A stretch of 64,000 nt of DNA from positions 1 to 64,000 of the forward strand of contig CAYYMH010000008.1 of NCBI GenBank assembly GCA_964472785.1, given 5' to 3'. The translations under genes and the position numbers were made by a program. Origin of the DNA: CAYYMH01 sp964472785 (GTDB taxonomy: Bacteria > Zhuqueibacterota > Zhuqueibacteria > Thermofontimicrobiales > Thermofontimicrobiaceae). Of this stretch, positions 9,039 to 16,706 are shown piece after piece (the first letter of the stretch is position 1; each line of letters begins with the position of its first letter). The notes below the pieces were generated by a model. That model was not told where the DNA came from, made no database searches, and saw nothing but the letters and a program-made list of their open reading frames with translations.

Positions 9039-11591
9039 TTAACACATTCCTGCGGCAATATGTGCGAGTACCTTGCTCACGATTTCTTTATTTACTTTCT
9101 CCAAATTTTTAATACTCTTCTCTATTTCGCGAATGTCCTGACTCATTATTTCCAGCTCTTCGATAATCCTTCCCGGATTGAGTCGAATCCGGTTTCCAGT
9201 CTGCGCTGCTTTGATGATAATATCCGGAGACCATTCTCTGGACCAAAGTGAATTGAGCAAAGTCATGACGCGTTTGAATTTTTTAAGCATGCCGGGAACA
9301 CTCTGAAGCAATGCATTCTTCCCGACACAAATTTCCGGAATCTTCACAACCACTTCCACTCTCTGGTCAGTGCTAAAATGTGGCAGTTTGATAATCGTGG
9401 TCAACTGATCACCCTCGTACCACCAGCAAATTCCTTTTTGGTCACGGTTGAAATCGATTTTTTTTCCGTTGCACAAAACCTGCTCCGGCGGGAAGGACAG
9501 CGGTAATCGGATTTCATAACTGCGTTCAAACAGCATCGTTGGGAAAGTGCCTTCGACTGGAAATATATCAATCTTGATTTGTGATTCATTCAGCCTGTGA
9601 TGAATAATTTTGGTAATTGTAAATTGGTCTGTTTTGTAATCCAGCGAACTACCTTCATCTTCGTAAAGGTGAGTTTCCCCCTTTTCGCCCGAAAAAATAG
9701 TCAGGATCAATGGATCAACAGTTTCAGCTTCCGTATTATTTACTTTCGGCTGCATGGGAATAATTGCTCCTGCTTTAACGTAAACCGGAATTTCATCGAT
9801 CGCGAACTGGCGTTGGACGGTTTGATTCCCGCTAATCATAGTTCTGGTGAACCATTCAATCCATGTTCCCTCGGGCAGCCAGATTTCTTTTTCAGCTAAT
9901 AAATTATCAGCGTTAATTGGATGCGTTACCGGAGCAATCAGCAGATCGTCGCCAAACATGTATTGATCTTTAAAATCGTAAGCCTCGTCATGCTCCGGAT
10001 AATCGTAGTACATGGGACGGCAAATCGAAACACCGGTGTCAAAGGCTTTACGCGCTGCTGTATAAATATACGGGATCAACGCATAACGCAGCAAAATGGC
10101 ATCACGCATAATAATAAAATAATCCGTCGGGTATGCCCAGATGCGGCGTTCTGCTTTGTGATTGCGTGTTGTATGCGTTCGTAAAACCGGACTGAAAACG
10201 CCAAATTGAATCCAACGGGTGTAGAGTTCGGCAGATACTTCACCGGGAATGTGACCGCCAATATCGTGGCTCCAATAGCCGTAACCGACATTGGAAGCCG
10301 TCGCGGTAAAGTAAGGTTGGAAAGCCAACGATTCCCACACCGAAATAGCGTCACCGGAAAATCCGATTTGATAACGATGATTTCCCAAACCGCCCCAGCG
10401 GTGAAAAATGAGCGGGCGCTTGCCCTGACGTTCCATATCGGTAAAATGGACATAATTGAGCCAAAATGTCGGATTGACGCCGGGAATGTTGGTTTCTTTG
10501 TGCTGCTGCCAGTCGAGCCACCAAAAATCAACGCCCTGCTCTTCCAGTGGGTGATGTATAATCTCCAAATAATTTTTGGCAAATTTTTTATCGGTAATAT
10601 CGAACGGTATGTATTTTTGTGTGTCCGGATCAATGCCCATTGCCCGCGCCATCTCCGGATAACGTTCTTCGTGCGGCTGGATTCCCGAAGCCGGATGTAA
10701 ATTCAGCGGCATTTTCAACCCTTTTTGATGGCACCACGAAAGGAATTCCTCTGGATCGGGAAATAGAATTCGATCCCAGGTGTAGCCTGTCCAGCCCAAC
10801 CGGTAGCCAGCCTGATCCTTTCGCTTTTGTTTCCATCTCAAATTAAATGTCTGGTGCCAATCCATGTCGATCACCAGTACATCCAGCGGTACATGGTGGA
10901 TTTCAAATTCCTGAACTAACTGCTTCAAATCCTGATCCGTGTACGCCCAATATTTCGACCACCAGAGACCGAAAGCAAATCTGGGAGGCAACGGAATCTT
11001 TCCAGCGATTTGGGTAAAATCGTAGAGCGCTTGTTTGTAATCATGGCCGTAGCCAAAAAAATACCAGTCCTGATAATCTCTTTCGGGAGCGGGAATAGCC
11101 CACTGCCAATCGCAATCATCAAACAATGGCTTCTTTGAATCATCAACCAGCGACCAGCCGTCCCGGGACAGTAATCCCGGTTCCAATTCTGTCGCGCCTT
11201 TGACATTATCCAGGGTACAGGTTGTGCCTTTTAAATTCCCTTTATTTTCGAGACCCGGGTACCAGACTTTTTTGTTTCCGTTCAATCGGAATTCAATTGA
11301 TAGATTCTCTTTGTGAAATTTTCCGCTTCCGGTCTGATATTTCAAAGCTAATTTTTCAGTCTCGATAATCAAACAATTTTCCCGACGATTTACTCGATAT
11401 TCAGGTACAGGCAAATTCCGATTAATAAAAGTCAGACTTGCCTGGTCGATAAATTTTCCGTCCTCTGCCCATTCCATGCGAATCAATTGTGGCATCAACA
11501 CAGTAAACCGGACATTTTCGGCGGTTACGACTGCTTTTTTATTTGTTAGCGGATTGAACTCTTCTGCTCTCAGATCAGGTGGCATTTTCAT
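9039..11591 (-). CDS. Glycoside hydrolase family 31 (alpha-glucosidase/alpha-xylosidase type)
   Basis: This is a GH31 retaining alpha-glycosidase of about 850 residues. An N-terminal beta-sandwich (about 1-200) precedes the (beta/alpha)8 barrel with FGLWWSKYWAY and VLVIDMDWH. The probable nucleophile is D362 in FWWLDWQQ, and the probable acid/base is D416 in GFSGD (numbered from a TTG six bases further upstream). C-terminal beta domains follow, with LYEDEG near residue 660. About 80 charged, helical residues at the C-terminus are extra. No signal peptide is visible, so it likely acts on imported oligosaccharides. ATG 11591 is preferred over the TTG at 11597; neither has a clear ribosome-binding site. 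Substrate is not resolved. Confidence 0.88.
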   Translation of the reverse strand: MKMPPDLRAEEFNPLTNKKAVVTAENVRFTVLMPQLIRMEWAEDGKFIDQASLTFINRNLPVPEYRVNRRENCLIIETEKLALKYQTGSGKFHKENLSIEFRLNGNKKVWYPGLENKGNLKGTTCTLDNVKGATELEPGLLSRDGWSLVDDSKKPLFDDCDWQWAIPAPERDYQDWYFFGYGHDYKQALYDFTQIAGKIPLPPRFAFGLWWSKYWAYTDQDLKQLVQEFEIHHVPLDVLVIDMDWHQTFNLRWKQKRKDQAGYRLGWTGYTWDRILFPDPEEFLSWCHQKGLKMPLNLHPASGIQPHEERYPEMARAMGIDPDTQKYIPFDITDKKFAKNYLEIIHHPLEEQGVDFWWLDWQQHKETNIPGVNPTFWLNYVHFTDMERQGKRPLIFHRWGGLGNHRYQIGFSGDAISVWESLAFQPYFTATASNVGYGYWSHDIGGHIPGEVSAELYTRWIQFGVFSPVLRTHTTRNHKAERRIWAYPTDYFIIMRDAILLRYALIPYIYTAARKAFDTGVSICRPMYYDYPEHDEAYDFKDQYMFGDDLLIAPVTHPINADNLLAEKEIWLPEGTWIEWFTRTMISGNQTVQRQFAIDEIPVYVKAGAIIPMQPKVNNTEAETVDPLILTIFSGEKGETHLYEDEGSSLDYKTDQFTITKIIHHRLNESQIKIDIFPVEGTFPTMLFERSYEIRLPLSFPPEQVLCNGKKIDFNRDQKGICWWYEGDQLTTIIKLPHFSTDQRVEVVVKIPEICVGKNALLQSVPGMLKKFKRVMTLLNSLWSREWSPDIIIKAAQTGNRIRLNPGRIIEELEIMSQDIREIEKSIKNLEKVNKEIVSKVLAHIAAGMC

Positions 11592-11657
11592 TGTCAATTT
11601 ACCAATAAGAATGATAAAATTCCGAGCTGTTTTTTCATTTTATCAAGAGTTGAAATA

Positions 11658-12365
11658 TCATGGACTTTCAATAAGTTTCTGAATATTTTTACGCGTCAAA
11701 TCCCGTAATTCAACCGTTGTTAATTTATTTATTGTTGATGTTGAGATTGGTTCTCCGAAATTTAGTTTTAATTTTGTGGGACGGATCACCCAATTGCCCT
11801 TTCTTTTTAACTGGTACAAACCGGACATGCCAATAGGGACAAGATCTACACCACTCTCTTTTGCCAAATAAAAGGGAAGCTTTTTAAACGGACGCAATTT
11901 TCCGTCCAGCGTCCGGTGTCCCTCCGGCAGGATCGCGATCGATTTTCCGTCACGAATATAGCGTGCGGCTTTTTTAATGCTCTGGACCGATTTGTGAACA
12001 TTCTCCCGGGCAATGGAAATGTTGCCGTACCGTTTTACCGCCCAACCGTAAAGCGGCCAGCCGTGCTGTTTATCTGCCTCCACGCCGCGAACGAAATTCG
12101 GAATGTAACCGCCTAACAGCAATACATCGAAAATGCTGACGTGATTTGCCATGAACAAATAGGTTTGATTGGGATCGATTTTTTCAAGTCCGATCACCTC
12201 TACTTTGGTGTGAATTATTTTGAAAAAAAGCCGTAGCATTTTTTTGACATAAGGATCGTAAACATGCGCGGGCAGCAAAAAAGTAAACAATAAACCGATA
12301 ATGAGAATCAATCCGAACGACAGTCCGCCCACGCCCCAGACGTAAATGGACACAAGATATTTCAT
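11658..12365 (-). CDS. 1-acyl-glycerol-3-phosphate acyltransferase-like (PlsC family)
   Basis: The protein has the PlsC/LPLAT block I motif as NHVSIFD (HX4D) and a later PEGHR block. A hydrophobic N-terminal segment (about residues 5-30) should anchor it in the inner membrane. It likely acylates lysophosphatidic acid or a related glycerolipid. The start at 12365 overlaps the stop of the upstream lipid kinase in an ATGA arrangement. A GGAGG site lies about ten bases upstream inside that gene, which indicates translational coupling. A longer frame to 12398 lacks such support. Pairing with a lipid kinase suggests phospholipid synthesis or recycling. Confidence 0.85.
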   Translation of the reverse strand: MKYLVSIYVWGVGGLSFGLILIIGLLFTFLLPAHVYDPYVKKMLRLFFKIIHTKVEVIGLEKIDPNQTYLFMANHVSIFDVLLLGGYIPNFVRGVEADKQHGWPLYGWAVKRYGNISIARENVHKSVQSIKKAARYIRDGKSIAILPEGHRTLDGKLRPFKKLPFYLAKESGVDLVPIGMSGLYQLKRKGNWVIRPTKLKLNFGEPISTSTINKLTTVELRDLTRKNIQKLIESP

Positions 12366-13273
12366 CGCGAAAAGACCTCCACCGCCTGGTGTAAGCACTT
12401 GACCTCGACCGGTGAATAGCCGTAGATTTCACCGTCGGGTGTGAGAATTTTTGGGATGTCGGTCTCGATCTTAATGGATTTTGCCTGAAATGTTTCTATT
12501 TCATCCATATTGACATGTTCGCCAGTGAAAATTTTCGGGAAACTCGAAAGTAGTTTTCGTCTGGTCACTTTGGACAACAATGTCACATCCAGCAGTCCGT
12601 CATCAATTTTCGCTTTTGGCGCCATGAGAAAATTGGATGTGTAACGGGTATTGGAAATCTCCACGAAAATGTTATCGTATTCCAGGATCTTTCCGTCCAG
12701 TTCGATTGTAAGCTGGTGGGTTTTTAAAAATATTGTTTGATAGATCACACCGAAGGTGTAAGAAATATTGCCAAACACTTTCAGTCCAAAGGCTGTTTTT
12801 GTGACGTCGGAAACAAAGCCTAATCCGAGAATATTCAGATAATAATATTCGTCATCCTTGGTTTTAAAATGACCGACGTCCACTTTGCCGGGCTTATTCC
12901 AACTGATAATTTCGATCGCCTTTTTCCATTTTGTGTTTGTCAAATCAAGATCGCGGGCAAACGCATTTCCGGTACCGACTGGCAGCACGCCGATGGGGAT
13001 TCTTTTTTCACTCTGATTTTGAAAATAGCCGTTAATTACCTCGAACAGCGTCCCGTCACCACCGGCAGCCACGACGCCGTCGTAATTTTTAAATTTCGCA
13101 TTTCGCACTAATTCGATGCCATGAAGCTGGTTAGCTGTTAGTTCAACATCCACATCAATATTGTATTTCTTAAATTCGAGTAAAACATCAGGTAAGATTT
13201 TTTTTGCGCGTTTGTGACCAGCGTTGGGATTGTAGATGAGAAGGAGTTTCATGGAGCTTTCAGTTTTTTTCAT
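12362..13273 (-). CDS. Diacylglycerol kinase-family lipid kinase (DagK/YegS-like)
   Basis: The 303-residue protein matches the DAGK catalytic family. It opens with LLLIYNPNAGHKRAKK and carries the nucleotide-binding GGDGTLFEVING motif at about 70-82, then PVGTGNAFARDL near 100. A C-terminal beta-rich domain includes DDGLLDVTLL and DGEIYGY. It would phosphorylate diacylglycerol or another lipid using ATP at the membrane surface. Its stop codon overlaps the start of the acyltransferase gene, forming a two-gene unit that turns diacylglycerol to phosphatidate and handles lysophosphatidate. Which lipid it uses cannot be told. Confidence 0.88.
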   Translation of the reverse strand: MKKTESSMKLLLIYNPNAGHKRAKKILPDVLLEFKKYNIDVDVELTANQLHGIELVRNAKFKNYDGVVAAGGDGTLFEVINGYFQNQSEKRIPIGVLPVGTGNAFARDLDLTNTKWKKAIEIISWNKPGKVDVGHFKTKDDEYYYLNILGLGFVSDVTKTAFGLKVFGNISYTFGVIYQTIFLKTHQLTIELDGKILEYDNIFVEISNTRYTSNFLMAPKAKIDDGLLDVTLLSKVTRRKLLSSFPKIFTGEHVNMDEIETFQAKSIKIETDIPKILTPDGEIYGYSPVEVKCLHQAVEVFSR

Positions 13274-13779
13274 AGAGATTCCTTATCTTTTACTCTCTTG
13301 TTCTGTTGATTAAGAATTACACGATCTCCCTGAATGAAATTATATTTCTAAAAATTATCTTTAAAGATATATTTTTTAATTCAAAAAGTCAAATGTAAAA
13401 TTTAATTTTAGCCAAAATGTGAATTTTTTTTCCGAATCGGGTTGAACAAAATCGGATGGGATATGCTATTAATTTTTAATCATTTCAGATTAGATCAGAT
13501 AAGGCAGAAAAATTTTTGTTACTTTCAGGAAACTTGATTTTTAATTTTTTACCTATTCAGAGCATTTTCTTTGCCACAAAGACGCCAGGACTCAAATTTA
13601 CACAAAGAAATACATCTCTAAAAATATGCTAACACGCTTCTCTGCTTTTTTTATGTCTTCGAGATTTCATAGCTGACAGTAACAAAATTTATCTGTTTTT
13701 TAATTGGATTAATCAGTTAATTTAATATCCGAATAGTCAGTATTAAAATAGAAAGTCAACATTTATATATTCATTTTTC
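13274..13779. other. AT-rich intergenic region with one dispersed repeat
   Basis: About 500 bases without a credible gene. It contains a copy of the TGCCACAAAGACGCC..ACACAAAGAAAT-type repeat at 13571-13610. The rest is AT-rich with no RNA gene that I can recognise. The promoter of the lipid-kinase gene should lie within its left end. Confidence 0.5.
13571..13610. repeat. Dispersed TGCCACAAAG-type repeat
   Basis: Begins TTGCCACAAAGACGCCAG and continues to ACACAAAGAAATACATCTC. It closely resembles 21161-21210 and, more loosely, 18987 onward. A weak candidate partner arm with CTTCGAGA-like text follows near 13650-13665, but pairing is poor. Confidence 0.5.
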
Positions 13780-14907
13780 TTAATCTAACGAATTAGAAAT
13801 AAGCGCGACTTCTCTGAATTTATCATCATAAGATGATACAATTTGTTGCCAGCAGAATTTAATGGCTTCAGTTTTAAAATTTTGCTGCCTGATAACAGCT
13901 ATTTCCTCAACCGATTTTTGAAGTAGCGTGATTAATTCATTGGTGCTGGAATAAAAATTTTGTGGGAAGCGTTCGATTGGAAATATCTCGGGGAAAGATA
14001 GTCGATCCGGCAGAATTGGATAACAGCCACAATAAATCGCTTCGACCGCACTGGCACCAAAAAAATCCTGATTCGACGTTACCGGAATGATGTCCGCCTG
14101 CCAAAGCCATTTTGCATAATCTTCAAAAGATGCCGAGTAACCGTATTGGACGATCCTGTCGCTGAGTTTCTTCTGCGCTTCCACAAACTCGGTTGGCTGT
14201 TGACTGAAATTTTCTCCCAGCAGTGCAACCTCAAATTCGTAGCCGTTCTCTGCCAAAGAATAAAGCGCATTGAAAAAATCAACCGGATTTTTGTCATACT
14301 CCCAGCGATGATTCCATAAAATCAGTGGCTTTTTAGCAGGGACTAATTTTTGGGGTTTAAATTTATCGAATCTTTGCAAGTCTAATCCGAGCGGCAGGAC
14401 TTCACTTTTCTGTTTTATTTTGTCCACATTCTCCAACCCGCGATGATCCGGAAAGTGCTTCAAAAATTTTTTCAGTTCTTTTAAAAAAGCGTCCAAATGA
14501 AATCGGGAATTAAAAAAGACAGCATCTGCGGCTAATGCCGTGGTGTGATTGATGAACCCGTAATGTTTATCCCGTTGATAAACAACATCACGGTCGTTCG
14601 CAGACCATGGATAACACAACTGGTTTTCGTGAAAATAGACTGCTACCGGAATGTTTGCTGAATGATTTTTTGTGAGAGCCAAAAAGGTCGTCAAATCCAG
14701 CATATCGGTAGCTAATATTAAATCCGGATTCGATTTCCTCTCGAGATATTGTTGCGCCAGTGTAATCGCTCCGCCGTGCATTCTCCATTTCCAAAACTGT
14801 CCGGTCAGGCTCAAAATTTCAACATCATGGCAGCTAAATTTCCGGTACCCTTTCACCCAATCCGCGTGAGAGCCAGTAAAATACGGTTCAATAATGAGTA
14901 TGTTCAT
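13780..14907 (-). CDS. tRNA-queuosine alpha-mannosyltransferase-like glycosyltransferase (DUF3524 family)
   Basis: The N-terminal half resembles the DUF3524/GTDC1 family, whose animal member adds mannose to queuosine in tRNA-Asp. Matching blocks are ILIIEPYFTGSH, a WKWRMHGG segment, YFHENQLCYPW, and a long FNSRFH..FLKHFPDHR stretch. The C-terminal half is a GT-B/GT4 domain with LWNHRWEYDKNP and the donor-binding run FFGASAVEAIYCGCYPILP. The start at ATG 14907 (MNILIIEPYF) is chosen because homologues begin exactly there; GGAG lies about 13 bases upstream. No queuosine synthesis gene is in the window. Family membership is confident by eye; the tRNA substrate in bacteria is inferred. Confidence 0.78.
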   Translation of the reverse strand: MNILIIEPYFTGSHADWVKGYRKFSCHDVEILSLTGQFWKWRMHGGAITLAQQYLERKSNPDLILATDMLDLTTFLALTKNHSANIPVAVYFHENQLCYPWSANDRDVVYQRDKHYGFINHTTALAADAVFFNSRFHLDAFLKELKKFLKHFPDHRGLENVDKIKQKSEVLPLGLDLQRFDKFKPQKLVPAKKPLILWNHRWEYDKNPVDFFNALYSLAENGYEFEVALLGENFSQQPTEFVEAQKKLSDRIVQYGYSASFEDYAKWLWQADIIPVTSNQDFFGASAVEAIYCGCYPILPDRLSFPEIFPIERFPQNFYSSTNELITLLQKSVEEIAVIRQQNFKTEAIKFCWQQIVSSYDDKFREVALISNSLD

Positions 14908-14974
14908 CTGTAATAAAAATCTCCGAAAACGATATTCTTTAAAAAGATGCTTTTGATATAAAGATGATCCATTA

Positions 14975-15445
14975 TCAGCTTGTTGTGGGATCAATACTGA
15001 GCTTACCACTAATTTTATCAATAGTGATTTCAATTACATTGACGTCGGGCATATCCTGCAGAGAAAGCGGCACGTAAGTATGTGTTGAAGCATATTTTTC
15101 CATCAATTTGTTCATGACCGTTAACTTAATTTTGTCATCCGTTATCGGCACAGCTCTTCCTGTTACGAGCACGCTCCAAAAGCGATAGGTAAATTTTTTT
15201 GCCTGTTTTGCTGAATATAGCTTTCCCAAGCGACTGATTTCGAAACAAACTTTGGGATTGCTGATCAGATTTTCAAGTTTTTGTCCACTGAATCCTGTGT
15301 GAAAATAAATATGCTGCCCTATTAATACAAAATTGATCGGCGTGATGTAAGGCTGATTATTTTTATCACTGGTAGCCAGATGGCCATATTTCGCACGCCG
15401 TAATAACCTCAGGCATTTATTTTTTGACATCCATTTTACGGGCAT
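14975..15445 (-). CDS. Pyridoxamine-5'-phosphate-oxidase-fold flavin-binding protein (NimA-like)
   Basis: This small protein of about 156 residues matches the split-barrel flavin-binding family that includes NimA nitroimidazole resistance proteins. Characteristic text is YGHLATSDKNNQPYITPINFV near the N-terminus, then IYFHTGFSGQKLENLISNPKVCFE. A start at ATG 15445 (MPVKWMSKNK) fits the family. A TTG five codons farther upstream is also possible. Cytosolic, probably binding FMN. It is flanked by glycosyltransferases on the same strand, with only 55 bases to the TreT-like gene. Substrate unknown. Confidence 0.8.
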   Translation of the reverse strand: MPVKWMSKNKCLRLLRRAKYGHLATSDKNNQPYITPINFVLIGQHIYFHTGFSGQKLENLISNPKVCFEISRLGKLYSAKQAKKFTYRFWSVLVTGRAVPITDDKIKLTVMNKLMEKYASTHTYVPLSLQDMPDVNVIEITIDKISGKLSIDPTTS

Positions 15446-15500
15446 AATTGAATTCAAGTCCTATTTTCGGAATCGATATAGTTAACTTTAAAAATGCTTA

Positions 15501-16706
15501 TTAGCAAAGAATCTCCACAAACAGATCCAGATAATCCTGTAACGCCCGCGTTATCAAGTAATTTTTCTGCACAGTCGCTTTTGCTTCTCTTCCGAGTTTT
15601 TTTGATAAATTTTTGGATTTCAGTAATTCGATAATCCGCTCTGCGAATAATTCATTCTCATCCGGCTCCACCAAATATCCGTTTTCGCCATCCTCAATTT
15701 GCAGCGGTATTCCGCCCACATTTGAAGCAACCACCGGTGTTTCTTTCCACATCGCTTCGGTTACGGTTAGTCCGAAACCCTCACGTTTCGATTTTTGAAT
15801 AATTACTCCGGAGACGGTCTGCAAAATATTGACTAAAATATTGTTCTCGGAGGTGATTAAAATGACATCGCCTTTTTCGATCAGATGGTTGGCTTTTTTG
15901 CGCACTTTTTCATAAATTTCAATGCCTTCCGGATCGTCCGATGCCATACTGCCGCAAAGGATCAAACGGCAGTCGATTTTCTTTTTTACTTTCATGAAAA
16001 CATCTAATACACCTAACGGATCTTTCCATTTATCGAAGCGGGAAATCTGGGTGATGATGGGTTTATCGGTGGGAATTTTAAATTTCCTCAAAAACCGATC
16101 CGTGTCTTTTTGGGATAATTCCTTGTTTTTAGGTGAAAGCGGATCAATCGCCGGTCGAATAATTTTATGCTTCACTGGTGTCTCAGCCAAATAATTTTCG
16201 TGGGAAATAATTTCGCGGTCATATTTCAACACCATACCTTTGAGGAATTCCCATAATTCTTTATTCGGATGAGACAAGTCAATGTGACAGCGCCAAATCC
16301 ACGGCTGCCGTTTTTTATAAAATCCAACCAATGGCAAGGGCTGAGGATCGTGCACAATTACGCAATCGTGGTTTAAATGGGAATAGTTGGCAAATTCACG
16401 GTTAATTTCAATGTAAATGTGCTTTTTCATCTTTGTCAGCCGGATTGGGTCGCCCTGTAACGCGTTGTGAAATTTTTTCGTGATGGTGAAAAAGTCCGGC
16501 GTTCCCCGAATAATCCGCCAGCCGGCATCTAATCCGACATCGTTCATTAATGGTACCAGCGTGGTTAACATTTCTGCTACACCCCCTCCATAAAACGTAG
16601 CGTTAATATGAACGACACGCTTTCCGTACAACGGTCTTGCCTGTTTATAAATATCGGCAATTGTTTTATCACCAGTTATTTCTCTATAATCTGTTAACAC
16701 TTTCAT
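15501..16706 (-). CDS. treT: TreT-like trehalose glycosyltransferring synthase (GT4)
   Basis: The 401-residue GT4 protein carries TreT hallmarks: NATFYGGGVAEML, DWRII-like text (DAGWRIIRGTPDFF), VIVHDPQPLPL and a C-terminal donor site with EGFGLTVTEAMW and NVGGIPLQI. TreT joins glucose from a nucleoside-diphosphate glucose to glucose, giving trehalose, and can run in reverse. Its ATG follows the stop codon of the otsAB fusion with no gap. A GAGGAGG site lies inside the end of otsAB, so translation is coupled. A related GT4 acting on another acceptor cannot be ruled out, but adjacency to a trehalose gene supports the call. Confidence 0.78.
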   Translation of the reverse strand: MKVLTDYREITGDKTIADIYKQARPLYGKRVVHINATFYGGGVAEMLTTLVPLMNDVGLDAGWRIIRGTPDFFTITKKFHNALQGDPIRLTKMKKHIYIEINREFANYSHLNHDCVIVHDPQPLPLVGFYKKRQPWIWRCHIDLSHPNKELWEFLKGMVLKYDREIISHENYLAETPVKHKIIRPAIDPLSPKNKELSQKDTDRFLRKFKIPTDKPIITQISRFDKWKDPLGVLDVFMKVKKKIDCRLILCGSMASDDPEGIEIYEKVRKKANHLIEKGDVILITSENNILVNILQTVSGVIIQKSKREGFGLTVTEAMWKETPVVASNVGGIPLQIEDGENGYLVEPDENELFAERIIELLKSKNLSKKLGREAKATVQKNYLITRALQDYLDLFVEILC

